Shown in pieces: positions 26,618 to 33,941 of a stretch of 64,000 bases of DNA. Source of the stretch: Paenibacillus sp. HB172176. Lineage in GTDB: Bacteria > Bacillota > Bacilli > Paenibacillales > Paenibacillaceae. Each line of letters opens with the position of its first letter. The stretch's first letter is position 1. The stretch spans positions 522,751 to 586,750 of the forward strand of contig NZ_JAATHD010000002.1 in assembly GCF_011947265.1 (NCBI RefSeq). The letters are read 5' to 3'. The notes beneath the pieces are model-generated. The model ran no database searches, was not told where the DNA came from, and was given only the letters and a program-made list of their open reading frames with translations. The position numbers and the translations under genes are program-made.

Positions 26618-27037
26618 TTACAACTCTCGCTTCAGGTAATCCTCAACGGCCGTCTTGAAGCCGGTCAACAACTCGGGAAGCGCAACGCTCAATGAATGAA
26701 GCTCCCCCCTCGGCCATGAGTAATAATCCTGAACGAGCGGCTTGCGAAGCTGCACCAGCTTCAGCAAATCCGGCAGCATAGCCTTCGGAAAGACGCCTTC
26801 CTCGCCAATAATCTCCATAATATCCTCATAGCTGCTCGCATCTCTCATAATAAAGCCGTCGATGAGATAGCTGCCTACATCGGTTACCGTCTCAATCGCA
26901 AGATGAAGCGCTCGTTCTTGCGCCATTCCTTGCAGCGAATCGCCCTTCCAATTCTTCGAGAGCATACTGAGCAATTCAGCAAGCTCGGGTATGACGTCAA
27001 GTCTAACGGCGATTTGTTCCTGATTCACATAATACAT
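26618..27037 (-). CDS. DUF86/HepT-like protein (YutE type) with altered RNase motif
   Basis: A 139-residue all-alpha protein of the HepT/DUF86 superfamily (MYYVNQEQIAVRLDVIPEL, then DVGSYLIDGFIMRDASSYEDIM). HepT toxins use an R-x4-6-H-x-Y motif; here the corresponding stretch is RKPLVQDYY (98-106), with Gln103 at the histidine position. No MNT-type nucleotidyltransferase partner lies next to it. It is therefore more likely a repurposed housekeeping relative than an active toxin. A 38-residue membrane protein gene precedes it by 16 bases. Confidence 0.75.
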   Translation of the reverse strand: MYYVNQEQIAVRLDVIPELAELLSMLSKNWKGDSLQGMAQERALHLAIETVTDVGSYLIDGFIMRDASSYEDIMEIIGEEGVFPKAMLPDLLKLVQLRKPLVQDYYSWPRGELHSLSVALPELLTGFKTAVEDYLKREL

Positions 27038-27053
27038 CGCTTATACCCAACTT

Positions 27054-27170
27054 TCAGCTTTTCTTCTTGCGTTTGGCTTTTCTCTTCAGCCAGGCTGCCA
27101 TGATAAAGCAGCTTGCAATAATGACGATCAAATAAGTCAATGTTTCATAAACATCCTGCATATCCGCCAT
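27054..27170 (-). CDS. Predicted 38-aa single-span membrane protein
   Basis: The minus strand encodes MADMQDVYETLTYLIVIIAS, then a hydrophobic continuation and a strongly basic tail KRKAKRKKKS. One helix followed by basic residues fits an N-out small membrane protein. The frame ends 16 bases before the DUF86 start. A GAGAGG lies 15 bases upstream of the ATG, which is far, so translation is uncertain; a second ATG three codons in is possible. I know no family for it. Confidence 0.45.
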   Translation of the reverse strand: MADMQDVYETLTYLIVIIASCFIMAAWLKRKAKRKKKS

Positions 27171-27190
27171 AGCTTATGTCAACCCGCCTC

Positions 27191-27478
27191 TCAAGCCTCG
27201 AAATCCACGCTGACTGAAGCCTCGTTCACCTCAGCCATATGCGCAATGACCTTCTTATGAACCGGATGCACTTGATATTCGCCCAGCGCAGCCATCGAAT
27301 CAAATTTGGTAATAAGCGCAATATCATAGGAGCGGTCGGAATGCAGCACATCCGTCCCAACCTCCAAATATCTCAGCTGTTCAATCTTGCCTTCCATATC
27401 CTTCAAAACCGCTGCCGTGCGGGCAACGCTCTCTGCGCTTCTATCCTTCAGCTTAAAGCAAACGATATGCGTAATCAT
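27191..27478 (-). CDS. Dabb (stress-responsive alpha/beta-barrel) domain protein
   Basis: A protein of about 95 residues, MITHIVCFKLKDRSAESV followed by LEVGTDVLHSDRSYDIALITKFDSMAALGEYQVHPVH, matching the dimeric Dabb ferredoxin-like fold. Members include olivetolic-acid-cyclase-like and stress proteins, so no reaction can be assigned. The ATG at 27478 is preferred because AGGAGG sits 8 bases before it; an ATG two codons earlier is too close to that site. The longer frame to 27568 is not needed. Confidence 0.8.
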   Translation of the reverse strand: MITHIVCFKLKDRSAESVARTAAVLKDMEGKIEQLRYLEVGTDVLHSDRSYDIALITKFDSMAALGEYQVHPVHKKVIAHMAEVNEASVSVDFEA

Positions 27479-27534
27479 CTTCATAACCTCCTGAACTATG
27501 TATCTTGCTTGTCCTTCTATCATAACAGGAATCT

Positions 27535-27566
27535 TAACAAAAAGGAGCCTCTCGGCTCCTTTTCCC
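27535..27566. terminator. Intrinsic terminator after the CuA-protein gene
   Basis: Arms AAAGGAGCC (27541-27549) and GGCTCCTTT (27554-27562) have a 4-base loop. On the minus strand a T-rich tail follows, ending the cupredoxin gene that stops at 27593. Confidence 0.75.
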
Positions 27567-27592
27567 ATAAAATTGTTCGTTTATAATGACAT

Positions 27593-27988
27593 TTATGCCG
27601 CTTCAACAATCAATTTGGCATTCATCGTGGAGTGACCTTGTCCGCAAGGAATATCGCAATAGATCAAATATTCGCCCGGCTCCGTAAAATCAAGCTCCTC
27701 CGATTTCGGATTGTCCGCGCTCAGCTCCACGCCTAGCTCATCAATTTTGGCGCCATGAATGCCAATCTTGTTGTTCAGTTTAATGAATACCTTGTCGCCA
27801 ACCTTCACCTTGAACTCGTCTTGCCCGAACGAGAAATCGGTCGCGGACGCTTGCAGATTAATCAATACAGTGCCTTCCGGCAAGTTGGCCGATTCGTCCA
27901 CCGGCTTCTCCGGCAATCCGAATGTAAGCAGATAAACGCCCAGCAGGGACGCTGCTGTGAATACGACGAACATAATCCATTTGTGCAT
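27593..27988 (-). CDS. Orphan CuA/cupredoxin domain protein, cytochrome oxidase subunit II-like
   Basis: A 131-residue protein with one N-terminal membrane anchor (residues 4-23) and a cupredoxin domain facing outside. The dinuclear CuA ligand set is complete: His78, then C-x3-C-x3-H-x2-M in CDIPCGQGHSTM (Cys111, Cys115, His119, Met122). In terminal oxidases this domain takes electrons from cytochrome c, but here there is no two-helix hairpin and no subunit I nearby. It may be a stand-alone electron carrier, a copper chaperone or an accessory to an oxidase encoded elsewhere. It forms a single-gene unit. Confidence 0.82.
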   Translation of the reverse strand: MHKWIMFVVFTAASLLGVYLLTFGLPEKPVDESANLPEGTVLINLQASATDFSFGQDEFKVKVGDKVFIKLNNKIGIHGAKIDELGVELSADNPKSEELDFTEPGEYLIYCDIPCGQGHSTMNAKLIVEAA

Positions 27989-28144
27989 TGCTACGTGCTC
28001 CCCTTTGCGATCATAATGTCTATTACCTATAATACATAAGATCGTCCGAAGTTCTCAACCTTAAACTACAGAATAAGGAAAAGTTTTTTTGCTTTTTTGA
28101 CAAAACAATGAACAATGCATGAACAAATCTTGAATGGAGCAGGC

Positions 28145-28552
28145 TCAGCCCGTCATATATCGCCTCAGAACACGTTCGGACTCTGCCTTCACAAAGTTCC
28201 AGACCATGAAAAAATGATGATGGTAGCCGCGGCACACATATTGCGATCGGAGCCCGTCCTTCTCCCGCTTCTCTTCATAAACCTTGATGCCGATCTGGCG
28301 GAACTTGCGTCTGACATCAGCCAGATCCAGCAAAACCCTGTCCTGCAGTCCCCGCAGCAGCGATTCGTACAATCGCGGCAGCTTCATCCCCGACTTGTCT
28401 ATAACGCGAATGTCATGATCAAGAATCTGCATGACAATGCCAAGCAGCACATATTGCTTCACGAGCGCCAGCTCTTCCTCCGTCTGAATCTTCTGAATCG
28501 GCGGAGCGCACGCCAATCGCACTTCGCCTGCGGCTTCCCTGTCAGCTGCCAT
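28145..28552 (-). CDS. YhjD-like small protein of unknown function
   Basis: About 135 residues, mostly helical and charged, with the segment LGIVMQILDHDIRVIDKSGMKLPRLYESLL and a C-terminal YVCRGYHHHFFMVWN. The layout resembles Bacillus YhjD from memory. I start at the ATG at 28552, with GGAGGGGTG upstream; longer in-frame starts at 28588 and 28618 exist. No membrane segment or catalytic motif is visible. Confidence 0.6.
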   Translation of the reverse strand: MAADREAAGEVRLACAPPIQKIQTEEELALVKQYVLLGIVMQILDHDIRVIDKSGMKLPRLYESLLRGLQDRVLLDLADVRRKFRQIGIKVYEEKREKDGLRSQYVCRGYHHHFFMVWNFVKAESERVLRRYMTG

Positions 28553-28719
28553 TGCCACCCCTCCATGCCTATAGCTATACTGGCTCATGCGGCATTTCGC
28601 ACAACATGAATAGAACACTTGTTCTTATTATAGCCAATAAACGGCGAGTTATGCAACCGGCAAAATAACATGACTTTCATCCGAAGCCCGATTCCCCTCA
28701 AGGAATGCGATCTGCAGGC

Positions 28720-29118
28720 TCACTCCCCCTTCTTACTCTTGAGCACCTCGATCATCTCGCGAACGCGATCCGGCAGCGGCAAACCAAGCTTGCCGTAATT
28801 CTCTGTAATCGAAATCAGCTCATTGGCAATGTAGAAATATATGGCCGCGCCCAGCGTCATGCTGCCCGTTCCCATCAGCACATCGATGCGATGCGCCAGC
28901 AGCAGCACTAGCAGGCTGAGCCCCTTGCGGGCCAGTCCCCAGGAACCAAGCGAGCTGCTCAGCCCCTTCTTCATTTTCAGAGCTGCCGCTACGCCGGTTA
29001 CATAATCCACGCCCATGGCCACCATCAGAAATGTGAGCGACTCCATCCAGCTGCCGAAAGCAAAAGTCACAATAGAGCCGAGCAGTCCGCAAGTCGAGCA
29101 AACCCATACAATCGGCAT
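28720..29118 (-). CDS. Phage holin family protein (toxin-secretion/Cph1 type)
   Basis: A 132-residue protein with three to four membrane helices and the segment VDYVTGVAAALKMKKGLSSSLGSWGLARKG, characteristic of the holin_4 (BlyA/TcdE-like) family. The charged C-terminus is also typical. The ATG at 29118 has GAGAGG 8 bases upstream; a GTG at 29127 is the alternative. No endolysin or other phage genes accompany it, so it is probably a chromosomal homologue, possibly linked to spore or cell-wall lysis, and not part of a prophage. Confidence 0.85.
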   Translation of the reverse strand: MPIVWVCSTCGLLGSIVTFAFGSWMESLTFLMVAMGVDYVTGVAAALKMKKGLSSSLGSWGLARKGLSLLVLLLAHRIDVLMGTGSMTLGAAIYFYIANELISITENYGKLGLPLPDRVREMIEVLKSKKGE

Positions 29119-29251
29119 TTTCGCCACCTCTCTCCTAAACTCCGCTATGCGATACTATATGCGGCGTGAAATCGCATTGTCCGTCAACTTGTCCCCTCAG
29201 TGAACGCAATCCAAAGAAAAGGGCGAAAAACGGGTATCTCGCGCTTCCATG

Positions 29252-29297
29252 AAAAAAAGCCAGTCCGATCAAAAGTCCGCAGACTCATCGGCCAGGC
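29252..29297 (-). terminator. Intrinsic terminator overlapping the 3' end of ypsA
   Basis: On the minus strand an imperfect stem, GCCTGGCCGAT against ATCGGACTGGC, surrounds the stop codon and is followed by seven T. It would end the queC-queD-queE-queF-ypsA transcript. Confidence 0.6.
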
Positions 29298-29814
29298 TTT
29301 GAATATCGTCAAAAGAAACGAAAAAAATCGGATAACCGTCTCTCTGCTGTCGTTGCATAGCTTTCTGGAGCATGAATCTCGGACTGCCGGAAGCTTCTTC
29401 ATCGTAGACGACGATCATCGCGTCGCTCTTGCGCAGCAGCAGATTATCTCTTGCGGCGAATTGACGCGGATTGGAGTAGGACCCCTTGTGCACGGCCGCG
29501 TAATAATCCACATCCTTCAGCAATTGCTGGTAATAATGCTTCTTGTCGTCCTTCCAATCTTGCTCCGGGTTGCTGAAAGCCGTCAGAATGGACAACTTAA
29601 GCTTGGGAAACTGCGGCTTAAACGCGATAGCCGCCTCGCAGGCCCATAGATCGACGCCAAACCCGCCTGGCGTTATGACCCATTCCAATCCTTCCTCGAG
29701 CAGCGGAAGAAGCTTGTTCGCTATCGCCTGCTTGATGAAGGGAATCCCAGGATGCTTCTGATTGAATATGTTCAGCTCATGCGCGCGGTAGCCGGTAATC
29801 AGCACCGTCTTCAT
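29269..29814 (-). CDS. ypsA: YpsA-type SLOG domain protein
   Basis: A 181-residue protein of the YpsA subfamily of the SLOG nucleotide-binding superfamily. It begins MKTVLITGYRAHELNIFN and has the glycine-rich WVITPGGFGVDLWACEAAI motif and an RDNLLLRKSDAMIVVYDEEA segment. In Firmicutes YpsA affects cell division and morphology, apparently by binding a nucleotide ligand. Its start follows the queF stop with no gap, placing it as the last gene of the queuosine precursor operon. Confidence 0.9.
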   Translation of the reverse strand: MKTVLITGYRAHELNIFNQKHPGIPFIKQAIANKLLPLLEEGLEWVITPGGFGVDLWACEAAIAFKPQFPKLKLSILTAFSNPEQDWKDDKKHYYQQLLKDVDYYAAVHKGSYSNPRQFAARDNLLLRKSDAMIVVYDEEASGSPRFMLQKAMQRQQRDGYPIFFVSFDDIQSLADESADF

Positions 29815-30312
29815 CTAGCGATTGTCGACCTTCTCCGGATAGAGATCATGATTCATGAGGCGATGCTCGGCCATTGCTTCGTACTTGGTTCCGGGACGCC
29901 CCCAATTGCAGTAGGGATCGATGGAAATGCCACCGCGCGGCGTGAATTTCCCCCACACTTCGATATAACGCGGCTCCATGAGCGCGATGAGATCATTCAT
30001 AATGATATTCATGCAATCCTCATGGAAATCGCCGTGATTGCGGAAGCTGAACAGATACAGCTTGAGCGACTTGCTCTCCACCATGCGTATATCGGGGATA
30101 TAAGAAATATAGATCGTTGCGAAATCCGGCTGTCCCGTTATCGGACACAGACTCGTGAATTCCGGACAATTGAATTTGACGAAATAATCCCTTCCCGGAT
30201 GCTTGTTATCGAACGCTTCGAGGGAGTCCGGCGAGTAGTCGAAGCTATAGCTTGTTCCCTGATTGCCGAGATGAGTAATGCCGCCAAGCTCCTCTTTGTT
30301 TCTTCCTTCCAT
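29815..30312 (-). CDS. queF: NADPH-dependent 7-cyano-7-deazaguanine reductase QueF
   Basis: Reduces preQ0 to preQ1, the last committed step before tRNA insertion. The unimodular length (165 residues) matches the B. subtilis type. The catalytic cysteine Cys56 lies in [13 protein letters not shown] with Asp63 nearby, and the NADPH-linked [21 protein letters not shown] motif follows. It is fourth in the operon, 27 bases after queE, and abuts ypsA. Confidence 0.97.
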   Translation of the reverse strand: MEGRNKEELGGITHLGNQGTSYSFDYSPDSLEAFDNKHPGRDYFVKFNCPEFTSLCPITGQPDFATIYISYIPDIRMVESKSLKLYLFSFRNHGDFHEDCMNIIMNDLIALMEPRYIEVWGKFTPRGGISIDPYCNWGRPGTKYEAMAEHRLMNHDLYPEKVDNR

Positions 30313-30339
30313 CGTATAAGCTCACGCCTTTCCTCCAAA

Positions 30340-31071
30340 TTAAACGCCCTTCTTGTTGCCCCAAATCCACGTATGAAGCTGCGGCAGAACGTACACGCTT
30401 CTGAACGCTTCGCTCGCCATCGCCTGCTCGACCAGCCACAGATATCTCTCGGCCAAATAAGGCAGCAGGTTCGCAGGCTGGGTTTCGGTTAGATTGTCAT
30501 TGCCTGCTTGCAGATAGAACGGCACGTTTCTGTATCGCTCATGAACTTGCCGCGCATAAGCCAGATCCTCTTCGTCGAAAATAACGATCTTAAGGCAAAA
30601 GCGGCGTTCTTCAGCCTGGAGCTTCGCCACAATGCCGTCAAGCATGCTCCAGTCGGTTGTCATACCCGAGCTAGGCGGCTTCGGGGAGAGCGTCAAATCG
30701 TCGACCTCGAGAAACCAGGGCTGCCAGCGACTCCCCTGAGTCTCCAAAGCAACCTTAATCCCTTCGTCATGCAAGAGGTCGATCAGTTCGCCAAGCTGCG
30801 GGAGAAGCGCCGGATTGCCTCCTGACAGCGTCACATGATCGAAGGCCTCTCCACCGAGCGCACGCAGCTCTGCGGTCACTTCCGCCGGCGACAGAAGTCT
30901 GATATCCTGTTTGCCGCTGCCGTCCCAGGTAAAAGCCGAATCGCACCAAGAGCAGCTGTAATCGCAGCCCGCGGTGCGCACGAACATCGTCTTGCGGCCG
31001 ATGACTCTGCCTTCACCTTGCACTGTTGGTCCGAAAATTTCCATCACAGGCAGTTTCCTTGCGCTAGTCAT
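30340..31071 (-). CDS. queE: 7-carboxy-7-deazaguanine synthase QueE (radical SAM)
   Basis: Rearranges CPH4 to 7-carboxy-7-deazaguanine. The radical-SAM cluster motif is CX3CX2C in GCDYSCSWCDSAFTW (about residues 35-45), and the N-terminus MEIFGPTVQGEG matches QueE. At 243 residues it is of normal size. The ATG at 31071 overlaps the queD stop by 8 bases, indicating translational coupling. Confidence 0.96.
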   Translation of the reverse strand: MTSARKLPVMEIFGPTVQGEGRVIGRKTMFVRTAGCDYSCSWCDSAFTWDGSGKQDIRLLSPAEVTAELRALGGEAFDHVTLSGGNPALLPQLGELIDLLHDEGIKVALETQGSRWQPWFLEVDDLTLSPKPPSSGMTTDWSMLDGIVAKLQAEERRFCLKIVIFDEEDLAYARQVHERYRNVPFYLQAGNDNLTETQPANLLPYLAERYLWLVEQAMASEAFRSVYVLPQLHTWIWGNKKGV

Positions 31072-31510
31072 TTGTCTTCACCTTAAGCTTCGGACGGTAT
31101 ACACAGTAGGAGGTGGGCGTTTCCCGCAGAAATACCTGAAGACAACGCGGTTTATTCGTCGTCCCGTCGAGAAAATGCTGAACAAGCTCGCAAATCGTCC
31201 GTGCAACAACCTCTGTCGTCGGGTATAGATCAGAATTGCTATTGTCGAAGCTTTCCTCATCATCATTCAGAAGCGTATGGTCGAACCTTCCGTGAATCAG
31301 CTTCTTAATATGCGAGAAATTAACGAGAAAGCCGGTTTCATCGAGCACGTCTCCGCCGATTGTCACATTTGCGAAATACGTATGACCGTGCACCTTGCTG
31401 CATTTGCCCGCAAGCTCGGAAGGTACAAAATGAGCTGCCGCGAATTGAAAATCCTTGTTCAGCTCATAACTATAATCATGCGGCACTTGAGGATAGATTT
31501 GCTGCAGCAT
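31064..31510 (-). CDS. queD: 6-carboxytetrahydropterin synthase QueD
   Basis: Converts dihydroneopterin triphosphate to CPH4. The zinc ligands are in AAAHFV and VHGHTY, the catalytic cysteine is in GKCSKVHGH, and a later histidine lies in RFDHTLLND. The start codon overlaps the queC stop by one base (TGATG), so translation is coupled. At 148 residues it is typical. Confidence 0.95.
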   Translation of the reverse strand: MLQQIYPQVPHDYSYELNKDFQFAAAHFVPSELAGKCSKVHGHTYFANVTIGGDVLDETGFLVNFSHIKKLIHGRFDHTLLNDDEESFDNSNSDLYPTTEVVARTICELVQHFLDGTTNKPRCLQVFLRETPTSYCVYRPKLKVKTND

Positions 31511-32178
31511 CAGCGCTCAGCTCCTCTCGAAGCATCGCCGTTCAGGTAATCCTGGAGTCCCTTGCGGCGCAGCTTGCAAGCCGGGCATTCGCCGCAGCCG
31601 TCCGCTATTACGCCGTTATAGCAGGTGAGCGTGCGCTCTCTGACGAAGTCGAAAGCGCCGAGCTCATCCGCAAGCGCCCAGGTTTCGGCTTTGTTCAGCC
31701 ACATAAGCGGCGTGTCTATCACGAAGCTGAAATCCATGGACAGGTTAAGCGTCACATTAAGCGATTTGATGAACACGTCGCGGCAATCCGGATATCCGCT
31801 GAAATCCGTCTCGCAGACGCCGGTAACGATATGCTTCGCGCCGATGCCCTTGGCCAGCACGGCGGCAAAGCTCAGGAAGAGCAAATTGCGCCCGTCAACG
31901 AAGGTGGTGGGGAGCTCGCCGTCCTTCTGCTCGATCGCAATATCGTCTCGAGTCAAGGCGTTTGGTGCCAATTGGTTCAACAAAGACATATCGAGCACAT
32001 GATGCTTGACGCCCAGTTCGCCCGCGATCGAGGCTGCGCATTCCAGCTCGAGCTTGTGGCGTTGTCCGTAATTGAAGGTAATCGCCACAACCTCGGCAAA
32101 CCGCTGCAAAGCCCAGAACAGGCAAGTGGTGCTGTCTTGGCCGCCGCTGAACACGACGACCGCTTTATCCTGCTTCAT
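31510..32178 (-). CDS. queC: 7-cyano-7-deazaguanine synthase QueC
   Basis: Makes preQ0 from 7-carboxy-7-deazaguanine using ATP and ammonia. The pyrophosphatase loop [10 protein letters not shown] is near the N-terminus and the zinc-binding cysteines are in [15 protein letters not shown] near the C-terminus. I use the ATG at 32178, which has GAGGCGG 8 bases upstream; a TTG two codons earlier is in frame. It is the first gene of the operon, and its leader carries a preQ1-I riboswitch. Confidence 0.96.
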   Translation of the reverse strand: MKQDKAVVVFSGGQDSTTCLFWALQRFAEVVAITFNYGQRHKLELECAASIAGELGVKHHVLDMSLLNQLAPNALTRDDIAIEQKDGELPTTFVDGRNLLFLSFAAVLAKGIGAKHIVTGVCETDFSGYPDCRDVFIKSLNVTLNLSMDFSFVIDTPLMWLNKAETWALADELGAFDFVRERTLTCYNGVIADGCGECPACKLRRKGLQDYLNGDASRGAER

Positions 32179-32322
32179 TCTCAATTCCGCCTCTCTTCAT
32201 GAAGAGGAGCTTCGCGAATATTGCATATTCTTTCTTTCGTCAAGACCGTCGAATCCCGAACGGTCGCTGCTACAAGAAACGGCGCGAGCAGTCTCCCTGC
32301 GAGGAAACCGCTGCGCGCCGAA

Positions 32323-32372
32323 CACAAAAACTAGCGTTGCCCTTTTTTATCACCCGGCAATCGCTTCGTTTT
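32323..32372 (-). terminator. Candidate riboswitch-controlled terminator in the queC leader
   Basis: Directly after the aptamer, GCGATTGCC pairs with GGGCAACGC and an outer AACT pairs with AGTT, followed by TTTTTG. The outer arm uses the last bases of the aptamer, which would make folding of the two exclusive. How ligand binding shifts the balance is inferred, not shown. Confidence 0.5.
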
Positions 32373-32403
32373 AGTTTTTTATAGAGGGAGTTCGCGAACC
32401 TCT
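32371..32403 (-). promoter_or_regulatory. preQ1-I riboswitch aptamer upstream of queC
   Basis: On the minus strand the sequence runs AGAGG, a loop with TTCGCGAACTC, CCTCT, then the A-rich tail ATAAAAAACTAA. This is the minimal preQ1-I aptamer: a five-pair hairpin whose A-rich 3' tail folds back to form the pseudoknot. It lies about 190 bases before the queC start, so it would repress queuosine precursor genes when preQ1 is plentiful. Confidence 0.9.
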
Positions 32404-32614
32404 CCCGGCGATGAAAAGCCGGATTTTCTTCTTCAATTTGTCATTCGTACTATAGCACAGCCGGAAGGAAATGAAAACAGCTGTCTTTGCGATAATTTTT
32501 GACAAATGTTCATCGTTTCGACGTGGAATGAATTTGCGTTGGGGGATTATTTCCGTATACTTATAGTAGGAACAGAATTGATCTAGATCTTCATAACTAA
32601 ATTGAGGTGAAACA
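32404..32614. other. Divergent promoter region between queC and the J-domain gene
   Basis: About 210 bases between the aptamer and the plus-strand J-domain gene. It must hold both promoters. The plus-strand TATAGT before 32570 may be a -10 element. No gene is supported here. Confidence 0.4.
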
Positions 32615-33547
32615 GTGGACGATTTGAGCAAGCTGAAGAAAGCTTATGAAACGATGGATCTTCCGGAATTCGCGTCGAGAGAGGATGTCGAGAAGCGGTA
32701 TACGCTCTTGCTGCGCCGCGAACGCTCCAAGCCAAAGCAGGAAGACGATGAAGCCGCAGCATCCAGTGAGAGCGGTTCCGAATTCAGCAAGGTGAATGAA
32801 GCGTACAAGTTCATTCTTGCCTATGAGGATCGCAAGATTACGGACGCCTTCAACGAACAGGAATATGGGAAATATAAGAAAATGGCCGGACAAGCTCAGA
32901 AATTCGACCATTTCTGGCGTTATTACAAATTTCATACGCTCGGAGCGATTGTGCTTATTGCCATTATCATTTACGGTGTAAACGCTTATATGAATCATCG
33001 CGAGCATGAGAAATATTTGGCCAGCCTGCCTCCGGTCGATGTGTCGATTTCATTCTACGGACTGTTCGCCAACATGGATCAGGATCAAGGAGATGTCGAG
33101 GAATACAACAATATTGACAAAGCGATTCTGGAAACATTCCCCGATTGGAAGCGCGTGAAATCCAGCATCGTCTATGTGCCGCAGAACGAAGCCGAGCAAT
33201 ACGTTTACTTGCAGAAAGCCGTAGTGACCCTGGTCTCCGAGAAATCGGACTTGTACATCGTCGACAAGAGCATGTTTCAGTGGATCGGGCAGCAAGGAGT
33301 ATTCATGAACCTGGACGACAAGCTGACGGCAGAGGATGGCTTGAGCGATGATATTGCCATGAAGCTTAGCACGGAGGATGTGCCGGAGGAGCATGTGTAC
33401 GCCGTCAATCTGACGAACTCGAAGCTGGCGGACGATCTTCCTGTCCAGAAGGTCGACCTGATCGTCGGCATTCGGGCCAATGCCAAAAATCCCGACAAAG
33501 CGCTGCAGTTTCTGAAAACGTACTTGAAGACGGCGGAAAAGCCTTAA
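32615..33547 (+). CDS. Membrane protein with degenerate J-domain-like N-terminus
   Basis: A 310-residue protein. Residues 1-75 resemble a J domain (LSKLKKAYETMDLPEFASREDVEKRY, then FSKVNEAYKFILAYE), but the HPD tripeptide is missing and the loop is replaced by an acidic insert, so DnaK stimulation is unlikely. One helix (about 107-125) is followed by an extracytoplasmic domain of about 180 residues of unknown fold. The GTG start has GAGGTG 5 bases upstream. Such proteins occur in Paenibacillus and relatives, but I know no function. It is divergent from the queuosine operon. Confidence 0.75.
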   Translation: MDDLSKLKKAYETMDLPEFASREDVEKRYTLLLRRERSKPKQEDDEAAASSESGSEFSKVNEAYKFILAYEDRKITDAFNEQEYGKYKKMAGQAQKFDHFWRYYKFHTLGAIVLIAIIIYGVNAYMNHREHEKYLASLPPVDVSISFYGLFANMDQDQGDVEEYNNIDKAILETFPDWKRVKSSIVYVPQNEAEQYVYLQKAVVTLVSEKSDLYIVDKSMFQWIGQQGVFMNLDDKLTAEDGLSDDIAMKLSTEDVPEEHVYAVNLTNSKLADDLPVQKVDLIVGIRANAKNPDKALQFLKTYLKTAEKP

Positions 33548-33570
33548 TAATCATTGGATTCAAACAAAGC

Positions 33571-33667
33571 AGGCTGTCCTTAGTTTATATGCTCCTTACA
33601 GTAGACAGGTTAACGATTAAACCTTGCCTGCGTGAGGGGGCCTATTACTTTGGGGACAGCCTTTTCG
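33571..33667. repeat. MITE-like intergenic element with AGGCTGTCC terminal inverted repeats
   Basis: AGGCTGTCC at 33571-33579 and its complement GGACAGCCT at 33654-33662 bound about 90 bases without coding potential, followed by TTTTCG. Terminal inverted repeats of this size around a short non-coding core resemble miniature elements; it may also work as a terminator for the J-domain gene. Confidence 0.45.
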
Positions 33668-33721
33668 TCGCTTATGGTTAATCCGTTCGTTCAGATTCCA
33701 GATTCGATGAAGAGCTGGAAC

Positions 33722-33907
33722 GCTAACGAATCCTCATAACGTTATATGCCATTTTCCTGCATGATTGGAGGTCTAACGAAGATCTATATGCTTATTCGTC
33801 ATTATTTAGCGGAAAAATGCCTCACTTTGCTGCAATAACGTTATGAGTCTTCGTTAAATCTATGAAACAGACGGCAAGAAGAGATTAACGCTATGAGTCT
33901 TCGTTAG
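33722..33907. repeat. Intergenic direct and inverted repeats around an AACGTTATGAGTCTTCGTTA motif
   Basis: The 20-base motif AACGTTATGAGTCTTCGTTA ends at about 33856 and recurs with one change 50 bases later (about 33888-33907). An inverted copy with two changes lies at about 33723-33742, and a partial inverted copy near 33773. The region has no open frame worth calling. Confidence 0.6.
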
Positions 33908-33908
33908 A

Positions 33909-33941
33909 ATAAAACGAGAGGCGCAGCGGCGCTCCGCTCTC
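33909..33941 (-). terminator. Intrinsic terminator of the rhamnose-lactate operon
   Basis: On the minus strand GAGAG and GCGC pair with GCGC and CTCTC around a CGCT loop, with a 4-base bulge, followed by GTTTTATT. It begins at the lutC stop codon. Confidence 0.55.

Noticed and set aside
26618..27170. A toxin-antitoxin pair made of the DUF86 protein and the small membrane protein
   Set aside because: The RNase histidine is missing and the small protein has no resemblance to MNT antitoxins.
28720..29118. Prophage remnant around the holin gene
   Set aside because: No endolysin, structural or integrase genes are adjacent.
32371..32631. Minus-strand 86-residue frame upstream of queC
   Set aside because: It covers the preQ1 aptamer and promoter region and has no ribosome binding site.
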